From Nocardioides alkalitolerans DSM 16699 (GTDB lineage Bacteria; Actinomycetota; Actinomycetes; Propionibacteriales; Nocardioidaceae), in NCBI RefSeq assembly GCF_000426525.1, contig NZ_AUFN01000011.1:1-64000 (forward strand): DNA of 64,000 bases, given 5' to 3'. Every line of letters starts with the position of its first letter. Positions within the stretch are counted from its first letter, which is position 1. Below are positions 57,109 through 64,000 of the stretch, in pieces. The notes beneath the pieces were generated by a model. The model saw only the letters and a program-made list of their open reading frames with translations, was not told the DNA's origin and searched no databases. The position numbers were made by a program, and so were the translations under genes.

Positions 57109-58083
57109 ATGAACGAGCCCCTGCCCCAGCTGGACAGCCTGATCGAGAAGGAAGGCGTCTTCCTGCGTCGAGACGCCGTCGACCGCGGGTACGACGACAA
57201 GGTCATCGCCCGGCAGCTGAGGTCGGGCGCCTGGATCCGGGTCCGCCACGGCGCCTACACCCTGCCTCCGATCTGGGACGCCGCCGACCGTCGCGAGCGG
57301 CACCTCCTCACGGCTCGAGCGGTGCACCGGGCTGCGGAGAGCGACATCGCGTTCTCCCACACCACGAGCGTCCTGCTCCACGGCGGCGCCACCTGGGACC
57401 TGCCGCTCGCCGACGTGCACGTCGTCCGTGCCGGTGGTCGCAGCGGTCGAGCGACTGCCGGCGTACGACGCCACCGGGCGGCGGTGGAGGAGGAGGGTGA
57501 CCTCGTTGTGACCGATGGGCTGCCCCACACCAGCGGTGCCCGGACGGTCTTCGAGATCATCTCGGTCGTCGGTGCCGAGCGGGCGCTGGCCGTCACCAAC
57601 GACCTCCTCCACCGCAAGGTGGTCCTGATGGCCGATATCAAGGAGTACGAGCCCCGGGCCCGCCACTGGCCCCACACCCTGGGCGCTGAGGTCGTCCTGA
57701 GGCTCGCCGACCCGCGGATCGAGACCGTCGGCGAGTCGCGGACCCTCTACCTGATGTTCCGGGAGGGGCTGCCCCACCCGGTCCCGCAGTTCGAGGTGTA
57801 CGACGGCGCCCACCTCGTCGGACGCGTCGACTTCGCACTGCCCGAGCACGGGGTCTTCATCGAGTTCGACGGCAAGGCGAAGTACACGACGTTGCGCCGC
57901 GCGGGCGAGTCTCTCGACGACGTGGTGCTGCGCGAGAAGCACCGCCAGGAGCTGATCGCCAACCTCACCGGCTGGGAGTGCATCCGCATCACGTGGGCCG
58001 AGCTGAGCACGCCGGGTGTGACGGCTGCACGCATCCGCGCGGCGATCGACCGGCAGCGCCGGCGAGGCCGGGCGGCGGCCTGA
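57109..58083 (+). CDS. AbiEi-like / PD-(D/E)XK endonuclease-like protein
   Basis: A 324-residue protein common in actinobacteria. The N-terminal 60 residues form a winged-helix AbiEi-type antitoxin domain (IEKEGVFLRRDAVDRGYDDKVIARQLRSGAWIRVRHGAYTL). The middle region reads AFSHTTSVLLHGGATWDLPL. The C-terminal domain has a DUF559/VSR-like nuclease core: Asp241 in GRVDFAL and Glu252-x-Asp254-x-Lys256 in IEFDGKAKY, followed by REKHRQELIANLTGWECIRITW. No AbiEii-type toxin gene is adjacent. It may be a solitary nuclease with a DNA-reading domain. A CATCGT box 6 nt before the ATG suggests leaderless expression. It is bracketed by inverted repeats. Confidence 0.78.
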   Translation: MNEPLPQLDSLIEKEGVFLRRDAVDRGYDDKVIARQLRSGAWIRVRHGAYTLPPIWDAADRRERHLLTARAVHRAAESDIAFSHTTSVLLHGGATWDLPLADVHVVRAGGRSGRATAGVRRHRAAVEEEGDLVVTDGLPHTSGARTVFEIISVVGAERALAVTNDLLHRKVVLMADIKEYEPRARHWPHTLGAEVVLRLADPRIETVGESRTLYLMFREGLPHPVPQFEVYDGAHLVGRVDFALPEHGVFIEFDGKAKYTTLRRAGESLDDVVLREKHRQELIANLTGWECIRITWAELSTPGVTAARIRAAIDRQRRRGRAAA

Positions 58084-58150
58084 GCGCCGTACCGCAGCGG
58101 ACTGTGTGCACGAACCTGGCCCCTTGCGCCCTGAATTTAGGTCGCGAAGT

Positions 58151-58185
58151 GGCGGTTTAACCGCTCGAGCGGCGAAACTGCCGCC
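58151..58185. repeat. Right copy of 35-bp inverted palindromic repeat
   Basis: Exact reverse complement of 56903-56937. It lies 13 nt after the stop of the minus-strand ABC ATPase and 67 nt after the AbiEi-like stop, so it could terminate both. Its right half also matches the palindrome at 37487-37518. Confidence 0.8.
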
Positions 58186-58198
58186 AGCCCCCACCGAC

Positions 58199-59059
58199 CT
58201 ACTTCTTCGCCGCCTCGACCTTGGCGCGCTGGGTCTCCATGTAGGCCTCGATGACCTCGTCGGGCTGGCCGTCGGCGCGCAGCACGCCGGAGTCGAGCCA
58301 CAGCACGCGGTCGCAGGTCTCCTTGATCGTGCCCATCGAGTGGCTCACGAGCAGCACGGTGCCGGCCCGCTCGCGGATCTCGTCGATGCGCTTCTGGGAG
58401 CGGGCCTTGAACGAGGCGTCACCGGTGGCGAGGGCCTCGTCGATCATCAGGATGTCGGGGGAGGCGGCCGTCGAGATCGCGAACCGCAGCCGTGCGCCCA
58501 TGCCCGACGAGTAGGCCTCCATCGGCAGTCGCACGAACTCGCCGATGTCGGCGAACTCCACGACCTCCTCGAAGTGCTGCTTGACCTCGCTGGGCTTCAG
58601 GCCGAGCGCGAGGCAGCCGAGGATGATGTTGCGCTCGCCCGAGAGGTTCTTGATGAGCGCGCCCGAGACGCCGAGCAGCGAGGCGACACCGTCGGTGTAG
58701 ATGGCGCCGCTGCTGACCGGCATCGCACCGGCCACGGCCCGCAGCAGGGTCGACTTGCCCGAACCGTTGTGGCCGATCAGGCCGATGGACTCGCCGTGGT
58801 GGGCGACGAACGAGACGCCCTTGACGGCGTGCACGACGTCGACGGCGCCGACGCCCTGCGTGAGGCCCTTGGCCCACGACGGCAGTCGCGATCCGGGCGT
58901 ACGGCGCTTGCCGCCGTACGTCTTGTACTTCAGGTGCACGTCGTCGACGACGAGGATCGGCCGGCCGGTGGCCTTGGCCTCCTCGGCGCTCGTCGCGGCC
59001 ACCGCCGGTGCGGCCACGGGGGCGGCGGTGGCGGTCACGGGCTCGGTCTGCTCAGCCAC
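58199..59059 (-). CDS. Polysaccharide/teichoic-acid ABC exporter ATP-binding protein (TagH/Wzt-like)
   Basis: A 286-residue ATPase of the polysaccharide export class. A variable Ala/Pro-rich N terminus (about 1-35) is followed by DDVHLKYKTYGGKR, Walker A GLIGHNGSGKSTLLRAVAG, the shortened Q region SLLGVSGALIKNLSGERNIILG typical of TagH/RfbE, signature EAYSSGMGARLRFAI, Walker B PDILMIDEALATGD and H loop VSHSMG. It lacks the long C-terminal carbohydrate-binding domain of Wzt. Its GTG start overlaps the permease stop by 8 nt. It exports a lipid-linked surface glycan. Confidence 0.9.
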   Translation of the reverse strand: MAEQTEPVTATAAPVAAPAVAATSAEEAKATGRPILVVDDVHLKYKTYGGKRRTPGSRLPSWAKGLTQGVGAVDVVHAVKGVSFVAHHGESIGLIGHNGSGKSTLLRAVAGAMPVSSGAIYTDGVASLLGVSGALIKNLSGERNIILGCLALGLKPSEVKQHFEEVVEFADIGEFVRLPMEAYSSGMGARLRFAISTAASPDILMIDEALATGDASFKARSQKRIDEIRERAGTVLLVSHSMGTIKETCDRVLWLDSGVLRADGQPDEVIEAYMETQRAKVEAAKK

Positions 59060-59954
59060 GTCCGTACTTCTCCTCCGCGCGCCAGAAGAACAGGAAGCCC
59101 ACGACGAGCGCGCCCACGGCCCACCCGATGCCGCCGAGCCAGAGCCCGAGCGAGGGCTGCGACTCCACCATGAGGCAGGTGCGCGCGAGCTCGATGTAGA
59201 GGGCGATCGGCTGGTAGGCCAGGACCGAGCCGAGGATGCCGCTGCCGGCGTACGACGAGATCGAGAAGAAGACGCCGGAGAAGTACATGAGGGCCCGGGT
59301 GACGAACGGGATGAGGTTGGCGATATCGCGCACCTCCACCACCATCCGGGCCAGGGCGAACGCCATGCCGGTCGCGAAGACCCACTGCAGCAGCACCACG
59401 AACGGCAGCATCAGCCACCACCACTGGAACGGCTCGCCGGTCATCGGCACGAGCACCAGCAGCACCAGCACCGCGGGCAGCATCATGATCAGCTCGGTCA
59501 GCACCACGGAGAGCGGCAGCAGCGCGCGCGGGAACTGCAGGGAGTTCACGAGTCCGGCGTTCCCGGTGATCGCCTTGGAGCCGACCGTCATCGAGCGGGT
59601 CGTGAACTGGAAGAAGAAGACCCCGATGACGAGGAACGCGATGTAGTTCTCGATGCCGCGGTCGGTCTTCAGCACGTAGCCGAAGATCGCGAGGTAGACG
59701 GCCGCGTTGATCAGCGGGTTGAGGATGTTCCAGAGCTGTCCGAGGTAGCTGCCCTGGTTCTGGCTGTACGCCGAGGAGCGGGCGAGCGTGACGGCGAAGT
59801 GCCGGCGCTCCCACAGGTCGCGCAGGTAGGCGCCCAGGGGCGGCCGACCGCCGACCTGCTTGAGGCCGGCGCTCTCGGCGATCTCGCGGAGGCTCTTGCC
59901 CTCCTCCGCCGCGGTGCGGCCCTGGGCGCCGGGCAGCGGCTCGGTCGCCGTCAC
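59052..59954 (-). CDS. Polysaccharide/teichoic-acid ABC exporter permease (TagG/Wzm-like)
   Basis: A 300-residue ABC-2 permease with six hydrophobic helices. The N-terminal amphipathic segment LRDLWERRHFAVTLARSSAYSQNQGSYLGQLWNILNPL matches TagG/Wzm proteins, as do VIGVFFFQFTTRSMTVGSKAITGNAGLVNSLQFPRALLPL and VTRALMYFSGVFFSI. It partners the ATPase that follows in the same operon. The first 40 residues are a soluble extension. GTG 59954. The 200 nt upstream (59955-60155) hold no ORF or obvious signal. Confidence 0.9.
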   Translation of the reverse strand: MTATEPLPGAQGRTAAEEGKSLREIAESAGLKQVGGRPPLGAYLRDLWERRHFAVTLARSSAYSQNQGSYLGQLWNILNPLINAAVYLAIFGYVLKTDRGIENYIAFLVIGVFFFQFTTRSMTVGSKAITGNAGLVNSLQFPRALLPLSVVLTELIMMLPAVLVLLVLVPMTGEPFQWWWLMLPFVVLLQWVFATGMAFALARMVVEVRDIANLIPFVTRALMYFSGVFFSISSYAGSGILGSVLAYQPIALYIELARTCLMVESQPSLGLWLGGIGWAVGALVVGFLFFWRAEEKYGRG

Positions 59955-60155
59955 GAGCGACCCGTTGTCAGGCCCACCTCGGGCCGGGCGTCAACGCGGG
60001 TCATGCGGGTGCTCCTCGGGTCGGGCGGGGTCGAACGGGGCCGGGCTGCGGTGGATCCGGTCGAGCGGGAGCCTCCGGCAGCGCACCCGGCAGCGTAGCG
60101 CGTGGCCCTGCGCCGTCCGACTCGACACGTGCGGCCCCGATCACTCCGCGTCGCG

Positions 60156-61037
60156 TCACCCGCAGGGGATCTGGCCCAGCCGGCCGAGGCCCTCGCGGTC
60201 GCCGGGGCCGAACTCGGTCTGGTTCACGTTCTCGGCGTGCATGAGCTCGTTCGGGTCATCGACGTGGCCGAGCCCGACGAGGTGGCCGAACTCGTGGTCG
60301 ACGATCGCCTGCCGCTGGGCGTCGCCGTTCGGGGCGTCCTCGATGTCGGCGAAGTCCTCGCGGTCGAGCACGACGATGCCGGTGGTGTAGCTCCAGCGGC
60401 CGGCGACCCGCACCGACGCGCTGCCGGCGAACCCGGCGACGTCCCCGGCCAGGTCGGGCTCGTCGTCCTCGGTGAGCCAGGCGACCAGCACGGGCGGCGC
60501 CGTGCCGGTGACGCTCTGGCGGCGTCCGTCGAGGTCGCGGTCGTCGGTCTCGCCGACGACCTCGAGGTCCAGGCCGGTGGCGCCGCCGATCTGGTCGATG
60601 GCGTGCTCGACGAGCTCGCGGTGGTCGTCGGGGGCGCCGTCCGGGTTGATCTCGATGCGGATCGTGCGGCACGGGTCGTAGCCGACGGGCTCGTCGCTGC
60701 CGTCCTGGGTCGCGATGAACTCGTACGAGCCCGCGCCCTCGGTGTAGGCGGGGCGGTCGCCGTACCGCTCGCCGACGCCCAGCAGCGCCCGCAGCGGGGC
60801 GGCGGCCGGCAGCAGCGCGACGACGATGCCGACGAGCAGGAGCGCGACGATCGCCGCGGGCACCGTGCCGCGGTTGGTGAGGCCGCCGCGTCGCGGGGGC
60901 GGGGGCGAGTACGGCGAGGCGCCGAGGCCGTAGTGGGCGTCGAGCCGGTCGAGCTCGGCCATCCGACGTTCCATCTCGCGGGCCCACTGCTTCTGCGCGC
61001 GCCGCTCGCGTCGGCCGGGTCGCCGCTGTTCCCCCAT
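60156..61037 (-). CDS. Membrane-anchored matrixin-like zinc metalloprotease
   Basis: A 293-residue type II membrane protein. The charged N terminus (1-50, part coiled coil: RRAQKQWAREMERRMAELDRL) is cytoplasmic, one helix spans about 57-80, and the rest is outside. The outer domain has the metzincin zinc site HEFGHLVGLGH (His248, Glu249, His252, His258) and the Met-turn NELMHAEN, as in M10/matrixin and snapalysin-like enzymes. A Cys pair (PCRTIR and C-terminal IPCG) may form a disulphide. There is no propeptide Cys-switch. Substrate unknown. GGAG precedes the ATG. It is divergent from the gene at 61087. Confidence 0.84.
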   Translation of the reverse strand: MGEQRRPGRRERRAQKQWAREMERRMAELDRLDAHYGLGASPYSPPPPRRGGLTNRGTVPAAIVALLLVGIVVALLPAAAPLRALLGVGERYGDRPAYTEGAGSYEFIATQDGSDEPVGYDPCRTIRIEINPDGAPDDHRELVEHAIDQIGGATGLDLEVVGETDDRDLDGRRQSVTGTAPPVLVAWLTEDDEPDLAGDVAGFAGSASVRVAGRWSYTTGIVVLDREDFADIEDAPNGDAQRQAIVDHEFGHLVGLGHVDDPNELMHAENVNQTEFGPGDREGLGRLGQIPCG

Positions 61038-61086
61038 GGCTCCATGATGCGTGGTCGGTCACGACCCGCGCGCCATGATGGTGAAC

Positions 61087-61527
61087 ATGGTGAAGCCCGA
61101 TCCGAAGAAGGCGGCGAAGCTCGCCGCGGCCGCCGCGACGCTCGCGGTCAAGTACGGACCCCAGGCGAAGATCGCGTGGGACAAGGGCGGTCGGCAGGCC
61201 AGCACGGCCACCGTCCGGCGCGCGCAGTCGCTGCGGGCCCGTCGCCGCGCGCTCGCCCACGCCGACGGGCTCGTCGACGGCGGCGTGCTGCGGCTCGCGC
61301 CGAAGGGCGAGACGACGTACGTCGTGCTGTCGGGCACCACGCCCGTGGCGGCGTACCCGCCGGTCGAGGTGCCGCTGACCACGCTCGTCGAGCACGCGGA
61401 CCTCTCGAAGAAGCTGGTGCCGGGGGAGGAGGGCGGGAGCCGGCTGAGGATGCCGGGCCGCCGCTCGCCCGGGCCCGAGGCCGGTCCCGCCGTACACCCG
61501 CTCGAAGGCCCCGACGACCTGCGCTAG
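61087..61527 (+). CDS. Hypothetical small basic protein
   Basis: A 146-residue soluble protein, strongly basic at the N terminus (KPDPKKAAKLAAAAATLAVKYGPQAKIAWDKGGRQA) with a beta-rich middle (DGGVLRLAPKGETTYVVLSGTTPVAAYPPVEVPL) and a Pro/Gly-rich tail. Close relatives exist in actinobacteria, to my recollection, without known function. ATG 61087 is chosen because CATGAT ends 7 nt before it; in-frame ATGs at 61075 and 61078 are possible. Its last 4 nt overlap the convergent acetyltransferase gene. Confidence 0.65.
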   Translation: MVKPDPKKAAKLAAAAATLAVKYGPQAKIAWDKGGRQASTATVRRAQSLRARRRALAHADGLVDGGVLRLAPKGETTYVVLSGTTPVAAYPPVEVPLTTLVEHADLSKKLVPGEEGGSRLRMPGRRSPGPEAGPAVHPLEGPDDLR

Positions 61528-62018
61528 AGCGCGCGGGTGAGGAAGACGCTGTGCGGGTCGGGCGCGTAGTCGGCGAACGGCGCGCAGGCCGTGAACCCGT
61601 GGCGCTCGTAGAGGGCGCGGGCGGGCGCGAAGAAGGGCTCGGCGCCGGTCTCGAGGCTGATCCGGGTGTGGCCGTCGGCGCGGGCCGTCGCCAGCAGGTG
61701 GGTCAGCAGGCCGGTGGCGATGCCGGAGCGCACGCGCGTCGGGTCGGTGCGCATCGACTTGAGCTCGACGTGGCCGGCCCGGCCCGGGCCGTCGAGGCGC
61801 TTGAGGGCCGCGGTGCCGACGAGCGCGCCCGCTCCGGGCTGGTCCGCCGTCCGCACCGTGAAGAACGTGACGGCCGGGTGGCGCAGGCCGTCGAGGTCGA
61901 GCGCGTGCACCGACTCGGGCGGCGAGACCTCCCGCATCTGGGTGAGGTGGGCCTCGAGGAAGGCGACGACGTCGGGGGAGGTCAGGTCGGGGTCGACCGC
62001 GATGACGACGGGCAGCAC
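61524..62018 (-). CDS. GNAT-family N-acetyltransferase
   Basis: A 164-residue acetyltransferase. The acetyl-CoA-binding A motif reads VELKSMRTDPTRVRSGIATGLLTHLLATARADG (R/Q-x-x-G-x-A-like). Motif B follows as RISLETGAEPFFAPARALYERHGFTACAPFADY. The family resembles YsnE/PhnO-type small-molecule acetyltransferases; the acceptor is unknown. GTG 62018 has TACGAT 7 nt upstream (leaderless). It is divergent from the DNA methyltransferase gene. Confidence 0.88.
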   Translation of the reverse strand: MLPVVIAVDPDLTSPDVVAFLEAHLTQMREVSPPESVHALDLDGLRHPAVTFFTVRTADQPGAGALVGTAALKRLDGPGRAGHVELKSMRTDPTRVRSGIATGLLTHLLATARADGHTRISLETGAEPFFAPARALYERHGFTACAPFADYAPDPHSVFLTRAL

Positions 62019-62025
62019 GCGTCGG

Positions 62026-62031
62026 ATCGTA
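62026..62031 (-). promoter_or_regulatory. -10 element of a leaderless GNAT-gene promoter
   Basis: TACGAT on the minus strand, 7 nt before GTG 62018. The divergent methyltransferase shows CATGAT (62066-62071) 7 nt before GTG 62079. Confidence 0.5.
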
Positions 62032-62078
62032 CGGCGGAAGCGCCGCGGGTCCGAGGCGGGCGCGGCATGATGTGGCCC

Positions 62079-63287
<1,209 letters not shown>

Positions 63288-63302
63288 GGTGCGCGGGAGG
63301 GC

Positions 63303-64000
63303 TCAGGCCACCCCGGTCGCCTTCTCGAGGGCCGTCACCTCGGCGTCGAGGTGCGCGAGCAGGCGTTGCAGGCGCGGCACCGTGCGCCGGCAGCCCGTGA
63401 GGCCGAAGCCCATCTTCCCGTCGTACGACGTGCAGGTGATGTTGAGGGCGATGCCGTGGAGCGGGATCGAGAGGGGGTAGAAGCCCGACATGCGCGCCCC
63501 GTCGAAGTAGCGCGTGGTCTCCGGACCGGGCACGTTCGAGATGATCAGGTTGAACGGCGGGCGGGCCATGTCCTGCAGCCGCAGCAGGGGCAGGGCGACG
63601 GCCGGGGCGAGGCCGAGGGCGCTCATGGCCAGGGCCTGGGTCTGCGTCATCGAGCCGAGCGCGCTCTTGCCCTCGAGCATCGAGTCGTGCACGGCCTGGA
63701 GGCGGTCGGCGGCGTCCGCGTGGTGGGTGCCGAGGCGCACCATGAGGGCGGCGACCGCGTTGCCGCCCTCCTGGGAGGCGGTCGCGGCCGAGGCGGCCCG
63801 GAACGACACGGGCACCATCGCGGTGAGGCTGGTGTCGGGCAGCGCGTCGAGCTCGAGCAGGTAGGCCCGCAGGGCGCCGCTGCACAGCGCCAGCACGACG
63901 TCGTTGATGGTGGTGCCGGAGGCCTGTCCGATGGCGCGCAGCCGCTCCAGCGGCCAGTCCTCCGCGGCGAAGCGCCGGGCGCCGGTGATGCGGTGGTTGA
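63303..64000 (-). CDS. WS/DGAT acyltransferase, C-terminal part (start outside window)
   Basis: The frame is open to the right edge, so only the last 232 residues are seen. TTINDVVLALCSGALRAYL, LTAMVPVSFR, FNLIISNVPGPETTRYFDGARMSGFYPLSIPLHGIALNITCTSYDGKMGFGL are standard wax ester synthase / diacylglycerol acyltransferase blocks. The catalytic HHxxxDG motif lies upstream, outside the window. Such enzymes make wax esters or triacylglycerol as storage lipid in actinobacteria. It converges on the methyltransferase gene with 15 nt between stops. Confidence 0.88.
   Translation of the reverse strand, partial: NHRITGARRFAAEDWPLERLRAIGQASGTTINDVVLALCSGALRAYLLELDALPDTSLTAMVPVSFRAASAATASQEGGNAVAALMVRLGTHHADAADRLQAVHDSMLEGKSALGSMTQTQALAMSALGLAPAVALPLLRLQDMARPPFNLIISNVPGPETTRYFDGARMSGFYPLSIPLHGIALNITCTSYDGKMGFGLTGCRRTVPRLQRLLAHLDAEVTALEKATGVA

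Noticed and set aside
57109..58083. Complete type IV AbiE toxin-antitoxin pair
   Set aside because: Only the AbiEi-like winged helix is present, joined to a nuclease-like domain; no AbiEii nucleotidyltransferase gene is adjacent.
56903..58185. Insertion sequence
   Set aside because: The terminal inverted repeats are palindromic and the gene inside is not a transposase; no target-site duplication could be recognised. Kept only as a possible cassette.

Overview
The window is very GC-rich, with short intergenic gaps, many GTG starts and many start codons placed 6-8 nt behind a TAnnnT hexamer (leaderless transcripts). Together with actinobacterial hallmarks (an Excalibur-domain protein, WS/DGAT acyltransferase, GAF/HisKA_3 kinases, a DinB/DUF664 protein), this points to a free-living high-GC actinobacterium, probably of the Nocardioides group. 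That placement is inference from gene content and style. No rRNA, tRNA, CRISPR array, integrase or transposase was seen.

Layout. 1-4.3 kb: secreted proteins, citrate synthase, pdxH and a DUF2071 protein. 4.4-4.74 kb: an unexplained, highly structured leader-like RNA with its own promoter and a 12-codon rare-codon mini-ORF. 4.75-17 kb: a GAF histidine kinase, FetB-like permease, pentapeptide-repeat protein, a two-subunit-type acyl-CoA dehydrogenase pair, a Mn2+ riboswitch with mntP, an Excalibur protein, a GH30 glycosidase and pntAB. A terminator and a tandem array of hairpin arms follow pntB.

17.2-36.3 kb is the most coherent region: an alkylamine-utilisation locus. It has a cupin protein; two tandem, diverged copies of a dimethylamine monooxygenase-type set (DmmA-like zinc-ribbon protein, flavin/2Fe-2S reductase, heme-dependent oxidative N-demethylase); an Amt channel; a gamma-glutamylmethylamide synthetase-like ligase; the three N-methylglutamate synthase subunits; HutD; a sarcosine-oxidase-like flavoprotein; an M20 amidohydrolase; and an XRE-cupin regulator. 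The inferred flow is secondary amine to methylamine plus formaldehyde, capture of methylamine on glutamate, conversion to N-methylglutamate, then oxidation back to glutamate. The usual four-subunit N-methylglutamate dehydrogenase is not in the window; the single-chain flavoprotein may replace it. A lamin-tail/phytase-like secreted protein lies inside the locus.

36-46 kb: YidD, a DinB protein, an unusual fusion of a DUF429 RNase H-like domain to a (p)ppGpp-synthetase domain, a DedA-like protein, two proline-rich membrane proteins, a peptidoglycan amidase overlapping a Tat-signal mini-protein, and a glutamine-synthetase-like enzyme with a papain-like protein. 45.6-48.6 kb: gluconate regulator, kinase and permease. 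48.7-53.5 kb: mismatch glycosylase, then an ABC-2 exporter with its own two-component system. 53.5-64 kb: enoyl-CoA hydratase, phosphodiester glycosidase, GT2 glycosyltransferase, an AbiEi/endonuclease-like gene between two perfectly inverted 35-bp palindromic repeats, a polysaccharide ABC exporter, a membrane-anchored matrixin-like protease, a GNAT enzyme, an unpartnered beta-class DNA methyltransferase and a truncated WS/DGAT gene.
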